54,026 nucleotides of DNA from an uncultured Erysipelotrichaceae bacterium (GCA_902797795.1 CADBUF010000027.1:1-54026); one strand, 5' to 3'; shown: positions 25,080 to 33,722, numbered from the stretch's first letter. Notes: generated from the sequence alone by a model not told the origin. Made by a program: numbers and translations.

Positions 25080-26126
25080 ATGAGAAAATTCGATTATTCA
25101 TTCTTAAAAACCATTAAGTTGCCTAGTGAGTTTTTATCATTAACAAGCATTATTTCCGCTTTAAAAAATGAGGAAGAACATAAAAAGAAAGAATATCCTG
25201 TTATTTTTACTAATCTCCAAAAGATCGCAATTGTTCAATCTGTTAAAGGCAGTAACGCAATTGAAGGTATCGTTACTACTGATAAACGTATTGAAGAGAT
25301 TGTTAATCAAAATAGTGCCCCTTTGAATCATAACGAACAAGAAATCGCCGGATATAGAGATGCATTAAATCTTGTTCATACAAATTTTAAAGACATAAGT
25401 TTCAATTTAGAGACTATGCTTAATATTCACAAAATAATGCTTAATCAGACTTCTCTAAATTATGGTGGCCAGTTTAAAACTAATGACAACGTTATTAGAG
25501 AACTATATCCAGATGGTACATCTAAAATTAGATTTGTTCCAACTCCCGCTAGTGAAGTTAAAGAAACAATGGAACAACTTGTTTTAGCGTATATTGACGC
25601 TAGAGATGATTATGGAGTTAACCAATTGCTATTGATTCCGTGCGTTATTTTAGATTTCTTATGTATTCACCCATTTAGAGATGGTAATGGTAGAATGTCT
25701 AGATTATTGTCTTTATTACTTTTATATAAAGAAGGGTTTGATGTTTCTAGATATATTTCTTTTGAAGAACAAATAAATAACGACAAAGGCAATTATTATG
25801 ACGCTTTAGGGAAATCATCTTTTAATTGGCATGAAGGGACAAATGATTATATTCCATTTATATATAATTTCTTAGTTACTCTTGTTAGATGTTATCAAGA
25901 ATTAGATAAACGATTCTTAACCGTGAAGAGTGGCAAAGTTAGCAAGACTAAAAGAATAGAAGAAATAGTGCTTAATGCATTTATCCCTGTTTCCAAAAAA
26001 GAAATCAGAGATTTACTTCCGGATATTTCTATTACCACAATTGAAAAGGTCTTATCAGAAATGCTAAAAGATGGAAGAATCACCAAGATAGGATCAACCA
26101 GCAAAGCACGATATATTAAAAAATAG
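25080..26126 (+). CDS. Fic family protein with C-terminal winged helix
   Basis: 348 residues; strong RBS AAGGAGG (25068-25074). Fic enzymes transfer AMP (or another phosphate-linked group) from a nucleotide to target hydroxyls. Seen: inhibitory motif SNAIEG (58-63), placing it in the class II group with an N-terminal self-inhibitory helix; the full catalytic loop HPFRDGNGR (197-205); and a C-terminal winged-helix-like domain from about 290 ('SKKEIRDLLPDISITTIEKVLSEMLKDGRI') common in Fic proteins that control their own genes. All catalytic residues are present. Target unknown. Separate unit from the DUF2971 gene downstream, or cotranscribed across a 35-nt gap. Confidence 0.93.
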   Translation: MRKFDYSFLKTIKLPSEFLSLTSIISALKNEEEHKKKEYPVIFTNLQKIAIVQSVKGSNAIEGIVTTDKRIEEIVNQNSAPLNHNEQEIAGYRDALNLVHTNFKDISFNLETMLNIHKIMLNQTSLNYGGQFKTNDNVIRELYPDGTSKIRFVPTPASEVKETMEQLVLAYIDARDDYGVNQLLLIPCVILDFLCIHPFRDGNGRMSRLLSLLLLYKEGFDVSRYISFEEQINNDKGNYYDALGKSSFNWHEGTNDYIPFIYNFLVTLVRCYQELDKRFLTVKSGKVSKTKRIEEIVLNAFIPVSKKEIRDLLPDISITTIEKVLSEMLKDGRITKIGSTSKARYIKK

Positions 26127-26161
26127 ATAATTGCCATTGTAAAATTGGTTAAAGGTATTTA

Positions 26162-27316
26162 ATGATGAAAAGAATTTGGGATAAATATAGTGAAATAGAA
26201 GAGAAAATTAAATCCCTAGATTTTAAATTGTGCAAATATTACTCGTTCGATAATGGCTCAAGAAGTTTTTCTGTCCAAAATCTCTCTAACTCACAAATTT
26301 ATTTTAGTTCGCCATCAATTTTTAATGATCCTTTTGACTCTAATATAGGCGCTGATTTTTCTGATACTTTCTACGGACACAAGAAAACCATGGTTAAAGA
26401 CAAGATTAAATCTCTTGTCATAGAAAAAATAATAACTCTATGTTTAGAATCAAATAATAGTAATATTTATATTGATTTTTGGAGAGAATTTGCAGCTTAT
26501 ATTGATTATAGTGTTACGAAGTCAGTATATTTTTTTGATTTGCTCAGATATTTGTATTTTCTAAAATCGACAGATAAATTAGGCCAATTGTATGTGCTTT
26601 TTCAAGCAAATCTTAATAATGAGTACGAATTCATCGACTACCTTATTTCAAACGACACAGTGGAAAAATATTTGAATACTAAAGTTATCGTTAACGAAAG
26701 AATCGAATTAACCGCCATAGATTATAAAAAATGCCTTTCCTCAATGTATAAATTGTTTGGAAAAGACAAAGACTTTAAAGAATGTGACTATGTTAATGAA
26801 AAAATATTAAAACTTAGACATCAGTTATTTAAATCAATTAATTCGCTATTTAGAGTATCGTGCTTTTGCGAAAGCCCTTTGAATATTCTTATGTGGTCTC
26901 ACTATGGTGATAAGCATAGAGGTTTTTGCGTTGAGTATGATTTTAGAAAGTATTTTGAAGAGAGCGGTTTTGATCATTTATTTTGTCCCGTTGTTTATTC
27001 GAACAAAAGAATTAGCGTGAAACTCAATAAAAAGGAATCAACATACATGGGTTATGACATAAATCTAGTTAGAGCTCTCGACTCCTTGTTTTCCAAATCA
27101 TCTGCTTGGTCATATGAAAAAGAATGGAGAAAAGTAATTTCTAATGAAGAAGATGGCAATCCTACTCAAAAAGTTAAAATATCCAAAGTTTTCTTAGGGT
27201 GTTCTATCTCGAAAAAACATGAAAAATTAATTCGAAAAATTTGTGATGATATGGGTATTAGTGTTGTAAAAGTTAGTTTAGATAGCTCATTCTATAAATT
27301 AGTTGAAATTGAATAG
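26162..27316 (+). CDS. DUF2971 domain protein
   Basis: 384 residues. DUF2971 hallmarks: N-terminal 'YYSFDNGS...QIYFSSPSIFNDPFDS', 'RVSCFCESPLNILMWSHYGDKHRGFCVEYDF' and 'WSYEKEWRKVIS', 'VFLGCSIS'. The family is widespread in accessory and defence-rich regions; its biochemical role is not established. The N-terminal half has a longer helical insert (about 75-215) than minimal members. It follows fic by 35 nt without its own clear promoter. An effector or phage-sensing role is possible but unproven. Confidence 0.85.
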   Translation: MMKRIWDKYSEIEEKIKSLDFKLCKYYSFDNGSRSFSVQNLSNSQIYFSSPSIFNDPFDSNIGADFSDTFYGHKKTMVKDKIKSLVIEKIITLCLESNNSNIYIDFWREFAAYIDYSVTKSVYFFDLLRYLYFLKSTDKLGQLYVLFQANLNNEYEFIDYLISNDTVEKYLNTKVIVNERIELTAIDYKKCLSSMYKLFGKDKDFKECDYVNEKILKLRHQLFKSINSLFRVSCFCESPLNILMWSHYGDKHRGFCVEYDFRKYFEESGFDHLFCPVVYSNKRISVKLNKKESTYMGYDINLVRALDSLFSKSSAWSYEKEWRKVISNEEDGNPTQKVKISKVFLGCSISKKHEKLIRKICDDMGISVVKVSLDSSFYKLVEIE

Positions 27317-27468
27317 ACATTATCTTTAAGCTTTTTGACGTGCTTTACATTTTAGAAAGTTTGGAATTAGCAAGCTTGTTAAAGGCTGGTTGAAACCATT
27401 AAATTTCCTGTTGTATCATCCAACAAGTTTGAGTTTGGCTGATCACAAATCGTCACTAGTTATGGTTA
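27317..27468. other. intergenic, no recognisable content
   Basis: Between the DUF2971 stop and the duplicated segment. I find no convincing ORF, terminator or RNA gene here. Confidence 0.4.
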
Positions 27469-27727
27469 GGATTGTTATAGTCGGTTAATAATCTTCATCA
27501 TTTCCAAATCTATTTTTGTTCGTTTTTGTACTGTCTGGATTGAAATGGTCGGGATAGTTTTTACTTCAACTCAAGATTTTGTACTATTATAAGTGTATCT
27601 CAAAATTAACACACTATATTATTAATAATATAGTATATATGATTAACACACCTATAATAGGGATTATAACAGTCGGAATAATTTGCAGCAAATAAAAATT
27701 AGGGATTACTACAGTACGTTAAAGACA
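27469..27727 (+). repeat. ~260-bp duplicated segment, copy 1
   Basis: Collinear with 32781-33041. Four internal GGATT-N3/4-ACAGT-like units start at 27469, 27537, 27661 and 27703 (spacings 68, 124, 42; in copy 2: 68, 124, 44). Contains a perfect 22-bp palindrome with half-site ACTATATTATT (27612-27633), and ends in a stretch coding IRDYYSTLKT in the same relative frame as the helicase fragment of copy 2. By eye the right 145 bp are about 85% identical, the left part less. Confidence 0.7.
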
Positions 27728-27735
27728 ATGCGGAC

Positions 27736-27848
27736 TTGCGAGACACTTATAATTTGATATAGTCATTATTATATATAAAATATATAAAAGCAAGTATCAA
27801 GTTATTTTTGATATTTCTTCTTGTCTCGCAATTACATTTATATATAAT
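27736..27848 (+). promoter_or_regulatory. promoter with inverted-repeat operator for the AbiEi-like gene
   Basis: TTGTCT (27821-27826), 16 nt, TATAAT (27843-27848), then ATG after 8 nt. A perfect 10-bp inverted repeat TTGCGAGACA (27736-27745)/TGTCTCGCAA (27822-27831) brackets the upstream DNA; its right arm covers the -35 box. AbiEi-type proteins are known to repress their own promoters through inverted repeats, which fits. Confidence 0.65.
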
Positions 27849-27856
27849 ATAGATGT

Positions 27857-28483
27857 ATGGAAAAACTATCTGTTACTCAACAAATTATTAATTACTGCAA
27901 ATCCAATCCAAATAGTATCTTTGATGTAGAACTAATGTTCGGTAATGTTTTCCAGTGCGATGATTTTGATTCATTTAGAAAATATGTTAGTAGAGCTAAA
28001 GAACAAGGTAACTTATATGAAGTTGGTAAAGGTGTCTACTATATTGGAAAGTATCCTACTGAAGAAGATATTCAAAGAGCAATAGTGGACTTCTATGTTG
28101 ATAATAACTACGGAATGTTATCAGGCTTATCCTTATTATATAAATATAGATTAATAGAAGATGCACCTAGTTATGTTGAGATTAAGTGCTCTGTAAAAAG
28201 GAATAAGGCTATTGGTAATAATAAGATCATTCCAACAAAAACAATGATAACCAAGGACAATAGATCTTTTAGAGAGCTGCTTGAAATATTAAGTCAACAA
28301 ACAAAGATTGAATGTTTAGAGAATTTGGAAGTTTTGAAAGAACTTGCCAAAGGATACAAAGACTCATATATTACCGCTCATCTTTTAGTGGAATATAATC
28401 GTATTGCCTTTGTCAGGCTAATGGCCTTATTGAATAAAGAAGGGATTGAAAATAACATCCGCAATATGTTGACGGGCATTTAA
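27857..28483 (+). CDS. AbiEi-like antitoxin/transcriptional regulator
   Basis: 208 residues. N-terminal winged helix ('VTQQIINYCKSNPNSIFDVELMF', 'FRKYVSRAKEQGNLYEVGKGVYYIG') followed by the AbiEi/DUF6088-type domain ('IVDFYVDNNYGMLSGLSLLYKYRL', 'SYVEIKCSVKRNKAIGNNKIIP'). In type IV abortive-infection modules AbiEi is the antitoxin and autorepressor of the nucleotidyltransferase toxin AbiEii. No AbiEii gene is adjacent; the next gene, 11 nt on, encodes a membrane protein. Either an orphan regulator or the antitoxin of a non-canonical pair. A fragment of a second copy lies at 24787. Confidence 0.75.
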   Translation: MEKLSVTQQIINYCKSNPNSIFDVELMFGNVFQCDDFDSFRKYVSRAKEQGNLYEVGKGVYYIGKYPTEEDIQRAIVDFYVDNNYGMLSGLSLLYKYRLIEDAPSYVEIKCSVKRNKAIGNNKIIPTKTMITKDNRSFRELLEILSQQTKIECLENLEVLKELAKGYKDSYITAHLLVEYNRIAFVRLMALLNKEGIENNIRNMLTGI

Positions 28484-28494
28484 GGAGTGTTGAT

Positions 28495-29346
28495 ATGAGG
28501 AATAGAGTTGTGATTATTTATGTTTCTTTCGCGGTTTTACTAATATCTGTTGGATTAATAATTCTTTCGTCACGTTTTAGCTGGGCGATCACTATTAATA
28601 TTGGTTATGGCATTTTTGGTAGTTCCTTTGTAACTCTTTTCATATACGTGTTTGAGTACTTTGTAGAGAAAAAGAAATCGTTCGAGTTGTTTTATATCAA
28701 ATGTATCGAGATTTTGAATTCGGTTAAGAGAATAAAGTATTTTGATTTCAACGAGCAAAACGATGCCCTTATGATGTATTCTTTATTTGAAAATCAAATG
28801 GGTAACAAGGACACACTAGCGGCTTTTTATAAAGAAATGGCGGATAAATGCAGAAAGCATAATCAAAATTTTTCAATGCCGCAAAAAGATTTTAAGCAAC
28901 TATCTATTGCTGCGATTGGACATTTTAAAGAATGTGCACAAACATATTTGAAATTTATGGACGCTAATTTTATGGGATTAGGGCTTGCTATTGGTGATAA
29001 TAAGTATTTAATTCCTTTCCTTGCACACAAACAAAATAAATTGATAAGAAGCACCTATGAATACATAATGATGCTTTGCAAAGAAGTGAACCAAAATATA
29101 GGTGTAATATATTCATTTATCACTGGTGGACCAGCTAAAATTTCTTACAAAATTCTAAGAAATAACTATCGTCATCTTAATGATTTATTTTTCTACAAAA
29201 AGATAGATAATAATGAAAAAGTTGTTTATGCAAAGGCTTGTGATGAACTGTTTGATATGATTGAAATGATGCGTGCTAATTTTTATCACAAGAAGTATGT
29301 TAAAAAAGATCATTATCCAGCTTTTGAGGAGCTGAATAGTCATTAA
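28495..29346 (+). CDS. membrane-anchored helical protein of unknown function
   Basis: 283 residues; AAGGAG RBS (28482-28487), start at 28495. Two N-terminal TMs (about 5-25 and 33-53), then a ~230-residue cytoplasmic, mostly helical domain ('KKKSFELFYIKCIEILNSVKRIKYFDF', 'IRSTYEYIMMLCKEVNQNIGVIYSFI'). I recognise no family. Tight spacing behind the AbiEi-like gene suggests one transcript under its autoregulated promoter, so this is the candidate toxin or effector of a new pair. The layout (short TM hairpin plus helical cytosolic domain) recalls membrane effectors of abortive-infection systems, but that is inference. Confidence 0.65.
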   Translation: MRNRVVIIYVSFAVLLISVGLIILSSRFSWAITINIGYGIFGSSFVTLFIYVFEYFVEKKKSFELFYIKCIEILNSVKRIKYFDFNEQNDALMMYSLFENQMGNKDTLAAFYKEMADKCRKHNQNFSMPQKDFKQLSIAAIGHFKECAQTYLKFMDANFMGLGLAIGDNKYLIPFLAHKQNKLIRSTYEYIMMLCKEVNQNIGVIYSFITGGPAKISYKILRNNYRHLNDLFFYKKIDNNEKVVYAKACDELFDMIEMMRANFYHKKYVKKDHYPAFEELNSH

Positions 29347-29355
29347 TTTATCGTT

Positions 29356-29418
29356 AAACTGCTGTTAAAGCGGAAAAATATGAAAAAATATCAAATTATT
29401 ACGCGTTAACTTGCATTT
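29356..29418 (+). repeat. inverted-repeat element, copy B
   Basis: Begins AAACTGCTGTTAA and ends TTAACTTGCATTT with a 37-nt interval, as in copy A (24883). Arms GTTAA-a-GCG (29364-29372) and CGC-g-TTAAC (29402-29410): the stem keeps the mismatch at the same position as copy A, while the inner base pairs differ but still pair. Lies between the membrane-protein gene and the AAA ATPase gene. Confidence 0.65.
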
Positions 29419-29439
29419 AACTACTAAAACCGATAATAT
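29411..29439 (+). promoter_or_regulatory. possible promoter of the AAA/GHKL gene pair
   Basis: TTGCAT (29411-29416), 17 nt, TAATAT (29434-29439), 13 nt before ATG 29453. The -35 box lies in the conserved right end of the inverted-repeat element. Confidence 0.35.
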
Positions 29440-29452
29440 AGAATCAGAAAAT

Positions 29453-30691
29453 ATGAAAAAGAAACTATTTAAAAGAGAAAACTATTTATCCAAGATTAGA
29501 CCTTTTTATCATGAAACGGATTTGATTAAGGTCATTACAGGAATTCGTAGATGTGGGAAGTCTTCCATTATGGAAATGATTGCTGACGAATTAGTGGAAG
29601 GTGGGGTTAATTCTGAAAACATTATTTATATCGATCTAGATAAAAGAGGATATAAAAGTATAAAGACTCCAGATGAGTTGGAATCTCTTATCGATACAAT
29701 GTCTAAGGGAATCAAGGGCATTAAATACTTATTTATAGATGAAATCCAAAACGTTAAAGACTTTGAGAGAATGATTAATGCCTTTAGAACAGAAGAAGAT
29801 TATTCAATATTTATTACTGGAAGCAACTCCTATTTATTAAGCGGAGAATTGATGACACATCTTACGGGTCGTTACCTAGAATTTGAAGTATTCACACTAA
29901 ATTTTGAAGAATATCTTAAAATGAAGGAATTCTACAAAATGCCAATTGATCAAAATCCTTCTATTGAGCTGGATAAATATTTATTAGAAGGCGGGTTTCC
30001 TAGGACTTTATTTTTGCCAGACCTAGCATCTAAAAGATTATATATTCATGAAGTAGTGGATGAAATCTTTAAGAAAGACATTAAAAAAAGAGTCAAGATA
30101 AGAAAAACCGCTGTTTTCAATCTGGTTAGAGATTACATCATTAATAATTATGGTGCAACAACTAGCATTAACAACATTGTTAAAGAACTAAATAAGAACG
30201 GAGCTTCTGTTCGTTTTGAGACTGTTTCAAAATATATTCAACATCTAATTGATGCTAAGATTATTTATGAATGTGATAGATTCGATATGAAATCTAAAAA
30301 GATGTTTCAAAATGAAAAGAAATACTATTTGGCCGATTTATCTTTGGCTATGTTTACAAATCCTGATAGTAGGATTAATTATGGACCCGCTCTTGAAAAC
30401 GTCGTTTATTTATATGCTAGGTCTAAGAGATATGAAGTATCTGTTGGCAGAATCGGGAAACTAGAATGTGATTTTATTTTAAAGGATATTAGTCTTAATT
30501 ATTCATATGTTCAAGTTGCTTACACTATTTTAGATAGTGAAAAAACAGAAAATAGAGAATATGCTCCTTTGGAGAAGATTCAAGATAATTTCCCTAAATA
30601 TGTATTAACGACAGATTTCTTGATTCAAAGGAGAAAAGGAATCATACATGCAAATTTTATGACATTTATCAAAGAAGGACGAACGTTTTAA
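29453..30691 (+). CDS. AAA_14/DUF4143 ATPase
   Basis: 412 residues; ATG 29453 is preferred to TTG 29411 because homologues begin near 'KKKLFKRENYLSKIRPF'. AAA+ domain: Walker A GIRRCGKSS (30-38), Walker B 'YLFIDEIQN', sensor 'FITGSNSYLLSGEL', then the family's 'LTGRYLEFEVFTLNFEEYL' and a C-terminal DUF4143 domain ('FVRDYI/SINNIVKELN', 'YLADLSLAMF', 'LENVVYLYARSKRYEVSVGR...ECDFIL') with a nuclease-like fold. These proteins are common and poorly understood; some act in conflict systems. Followed 20 nt later by the GHKL gene, probably cotranscribed. Confidence 0.85.
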   Translation: MKKKLFKRENYLSKIRPFYHETDLIKVITGIRRCGKSSIMEMIADELVEGGVNSENIIYIDLDKRGYKSIKTPDELESLIDTMSKGIKGIKYLFIDEIQNVKDFERMINAFRTEEDYSIFITGSNSYLLSGELMTHLTGRYLEFEVFTLNFEEYLKMKEFYKMPIDQNPSIELDKYLLEGGFPRTLFLPDLASKRLYIHEVVDEIFKKDIKKRVKIRKTAVFNLVRDYIINNYGATTSINNIVKELNKNGASVRFETVSKYIQHLIDAKIIYECDRFDMKSKKMFQNEKKYYLADLSLAMFTNPDSRINYGPALENVVYLYARSKRYEVSVGRIGKLECDFILKDISLNYSYVQVAYTILDSEKTENREYAPLEKIQDNFPKYVLTTDFLIQRRKGIIHANFMTFIKEGRTF

Positions 30692-30711
30692 TTGTTTTAT
30701 GGAGGGAATTT

Positions 30712-32625
30712 ATGCTAGATGTTGATGTTAAATCTATTGTGAGAAATCTAAGTTCAGAAATAAAATTTTTGCAACCATTATTTGAATCCATAACAAACTC
30801 TTTGGAAGCTAATGCGAGGAATATTTCAATAAAAGTTTTCGAATCGGAAGTGTTGGATGAAAACATGACTCCACAAATGGTAGGCTTCTCTATTACAGAT
30901 GATGGAGATGGCTTTACAGAAGATAATATAGATTCTTTTTGTACACTTTGGAGTGATAAAAAAATAGAATTGGGTTGCAAAGGAAGCGGAAGATTCACAT
31001 GGTTAAAGGTTTTTAATGAAATTACTATTATAAGCGAAATAAAAGAAACAAATACCATTGTCACAATCCCATTTACTGTTAATTTTTCAAAAAATGATGT
31101 TAAAAGAGAAAAGCCTTCATTACCTATTGCTATTAATAAAACAACAATTATATTTAAACATGTAACGAGTAAATATTATTCTGTAAAACAAGGCGGTGGC
31201 GGAGTAGATAAAAGAGTTGAAGCTGATACTTCTCAAATTAAAAACGCTATCATGGATTATTTGTTTATTACATTTGATCAATTAAAGGAGAAGGGAGAAG
31301 TTTTTTCTATCACCATTTCAACTGATAAATCTCAGGAATCAATAAACAATAGCGATATTCCCGAATTATCTGAAAAGAATTTTTCATTAGAAGGAAACCT
31401 AACTAATCCGATTGTCAATTTCAGAATTAAATACATCGTTAAAACAGATAACAAATCTAATCGTCTCCTTTATTTGTGCTCTAATAATAGAAGTTCGCAT
31501 AAAATACGCCCCGCTTCTCTGAATGTGTTTGATAAATTGCCTAACGGAGACTCCATCTATCTTTATGTTATTTCTGATTATTTGGATGAATTAGATACCG
31601 ATGATAGGCAAGGGCTTGATTACTATGCATCGTTAAAAGAAAAGGATGAGTTACATTATATCCTATATTCAGACTTGCTTGAGGCGTTGTCACTTCAATT
31701 AAAAGATATTTTGGTGGCTCAATATCCAAAAATAAAAGAAGATACAGTGAAAATAATTGAAGAGATTAAGAATGAAAAACCTTACCTATCTAAGTATCTT
31801 TCCAAAGTCCCGGTTACAATTGCTTCAAAACAGACTATTGAGAAGGCCGCATCCAAAGCATACGAACAAGACAAAATTGACACAAACGACAAATTTGAAA
31901 AAGCTTTGGAAAACAGAAATATTGATCCAGAAGGTTTCAGAGAAGCTGTGAATGCCGTTTCTTCCATATCATCTGCTGAATTGTGTGAATACATCTTGTA
32001 TCGTTCAAAAATTTTGTCTGTGCTTTCACCAACGGACTTGGTCGATAAAGCAGAAGAGTATTTACACAATATCTTTATGCCAAAAAATGATTCTTCGGAT
32101 AATAGCAATTATCTAAGTACCAATATGTGGATTTTAGATGATAAGTTTATGAGCTATTTATATGTTTCCAGCGATTTATCCATTTTTCGAATTAACAACG
32201 ACATTTCCGATGATTACAATAGGTCAAACCACGATTTGCGAAGACCTGATATGTTTTTAGCTTTCGATAGAGATGGCGATGTTTATAAAAATGCCGTCTT
32301 AGTTGAGTTTAAAAAATACTCAGCATCACTAGATGAAAAAAGTAAAGCTCTTCACGAGTTGCCAAATAATATTGGAGAGATACGCAAGAGTAACAGCAAC
32401 ATTCAAACAATTTGGGCATACATTATCACCAAATTAGATGATGACTTTATTGAAACGATTGAAAATGATGGTGGATATACCGAAATATTTAGTAACGGCA
32501 AGAGAGGAGCTTTCTACAGATATAACGATAAAAGAAATGCTCACATTTATATTTGCGATATTGATTCTTTGGTTAAAGATGCCCAGATAAGAAACAAAGT
32601 CTTTGTTGATATAATAAAAAAGTAG
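30712..32625 (+). CDS. GHKL ATPase with C-terminal PD-(D/E)XK-like motif
   Basis: 637 residues; RBS GGAGGG just upstream of 30712. The N-terminal GHKL (Hsp90/MutL/MORC-type) ATPase shows all boxes: 'LFESITNSLEANARNI' (E25, N29), DDGDGF (63-68), 'KGSGRFTWLK' (90-99). The central part is a transducer-like region and a helical segment (about 330-450). Near the C-terminus 'DLRRPDMFLAF' (D513) and 'AVLVEFKKYS' (E532-x-K534) form a PD-(D/E)XK nuclease-type motif. ATPase plus nuclease in a defence island suggests an ATP-gated DNA-cleaving effector (inference). A bidirectional terminator follows, so it closes the transcript. Confidence 0.75.
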   Translation: MLDVDVKSIVRNLSSEIKFLQPLFESITNSLEANARNISIKVFESEVLDENMTPQMVGFSITDDGDGFTEDNIDSFCTLWSDKKIELGCKGSGRFTWLKVFNEITIISEIKETNTIVTIPFTVNFSKNDVKREKPSLPIAINKTTIIFKHVTSKYYSVKQGGGGVDKRVEADTSQIKNAIMDYLFITFDQLKEKGEVFSITISTDKSQESINNSDIPELSEKNFSLEGNLTNPIVNFRIKYIVKTDNKSNRLLYLCSNNRSSHKIRPASLNVFDKLPNGDSIYLYVISDYLDELDTDDRQGLDYYASLKEKDELHYILYSDLLEALSLQLKDILVAQYPKIKEDTVKIIEEIKNEKPYLSKYLSKVPVTIASKQTIEKAASKAYEQDKIDTNDKFEKALENRNIDPEGFREAVNAVSSISSAELCEYILYRSKILSVLSPTDLVDKAEEYLHNIFMPKNDSSDNSNYLSTNMWILDDKFMSYLYVSSDLSIFRINNDISDDYNRSNHDLRRPDMFLAFDRDGDVYKNAVLVEFKKYSASLDEKSKALHELPNNIGEIRKSNSNIQTIWAYIITKLDDDFIETIENDGGYTEIFSNGKRGAFYRYNDKRNAHIYICDIDSLVKDAQIRNKVFVDIIKK

Positions 32626-32636
32626 TGAATTTTTTA

Positions 32637-32681
32637 TTTTTCAAACACTGCCAGAAATGGTGGTGTTTTTATATTGAAAAA
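32637..32681. terminator. bidirectional Rho-independent terminator
   Basis: Inner stem AAACACTGCC (32643-32652)/GGTGGTGTTT (32659-32668), 10 pairs with two G-U, loop AGAAAT, running into TTTTTATATT. An outer TTTTTCAA/TTGAAAAA pair gives T tracts on both sides, so it can act on either strand. It starts 12 nt after the GHKL stop. Confidence 0.8.
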
Positions 32682-32780
32682 TGATTTTTAACTAAAATGG
32701 GCAAACAATCAATATCTTTTAATATGGAAATATTACATTTTTGACTTATTAGAAAAACTGACTATCTTTGATAATAATTG

Positions 32781-33041
32781 GGATTGAGACAGTCCGTTAA
32801 TAATCCTGCCTTCATACACATAAAGTCTAATACGCGTTTTATATGTTTGGGATTGATATAGTTGTACCGGTTTTTGCTCTAAAGGCATTTCTCTTACTAT
32901 TATCAGTGTACCTTAACATTAACACACTATATTATTAATAATATAATATATATGCTTAACATACCTCAAAGCTGGATTGTCACAGTGGGAATAATTTGTA
33001 GCAAAAAAATAATTAGGGATTATTACAGTACGTTAAAGACA
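32781..33041 (+). repeat. ~260-bp duplicated segment, copy 2
   Basis: Collinear with 27469-27727. GGATT units start at 32781, 32849, 32973 and 33017. Carries the near-perfect version of the palindrome (one mismatch) and overlaps the first ~30 codons of the helicase fragment. Similarity between the copies ends at GTTAAAGACA in both. Confidence 0.7.
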
Positions 33042-33722
33042 TTAGATGAAACAGTATTTGATAAAAACGGAGGCGAAGATCAAATTATTCTTTGTTATAA
33101 CTACGATGGACTATATGGCATAAATAGTATTAATCGCTATTTGCAATCTAAAAACAAAAACGAAGAAGTTCATTGGAATCAGTATATATACAAAGTTGGA
33201 GATCCAGTTATTTTTCATAATTCAAAAATATATTCAACGATACTCCATAACAATCTCAAAGGTAAAATTCAGAAAATCGAGAAAACTGACGATAAAATAA
33301 CCTTTGACCTAGCTGTTGATGCTTCTTATAACGAAATGAATTTTAAATACACAAATTTGGGATATGTTGAAAGTTTAGATAATGGATGGACAGTAATCAG
33401 ATTGACAGTGTATAGATATGACGACGAAGAAGAAAGTGATGAACCAAGAGAAATACATACAGTTCCATTTCAAGTTTCTTACGCTATTTCAATACACAAA
33501 TCTCAAGGGCTAGAATATGATTCAGTCAAGATTATAATTGCAAATAATGTTGAAGAACTTATTTCTCATAATGTTTTCTACACTGCAATTACCAGGGCAA
33601 AGAAAGATTTGATGATTTATTGGACACCGGAAACTGCAGCAAAAATTTTATCTAATTTTAAAAGTCACTTTGATGAAACAGATAGTTTGATTATCAGAAA
33701 TATTTTTTTTAAATTAAATTGA
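32952..33722 (+). pseudogene. SF1 helicase C-terminal fragment (5' part missing)
   Basis: 256 codons from ATG 32952. From about residue 25 the sequence is the C-terminal part of a UvrD/RecD-like superfamily 1 helicase: 'DQIILCYNYDGLYGINSINRYLQ', 'YKVGDPVIFHNS', 'VSYAISIHKSQGLEYDSVKIII' (motif V, UvrD_C_2) and 'FYTAITRAKKDLMIYW' (motif VI, Arg-containing). Walker A and B and the whole first RecA domain are absent; the upstream DNA is instead the duplicated 260-bp segment. Without ATP-binding motifs it cannot be an active helicase. The reading frame after the break is intact, so the loss may be recent. Confidence 0.75.

Noticed and set aside
27469-27727. Possible degenerate CRISPR array (recurring GGATT...ACAGT units)
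   Set aside because: Units match over only 12-18 bases, spacing is irregular (68, 124, 42), both copies share the same 'spacers', and no cas gene is in the window. It is a duplicated segment, not an array.
32781-32810. Resemblance of AGTCCGTTA to the nexus of Cas9 tracrRNAs
   Set aside because: A nine-base match without the nexus stem, anti-repeat, terminator hairpins or cas9 gene.
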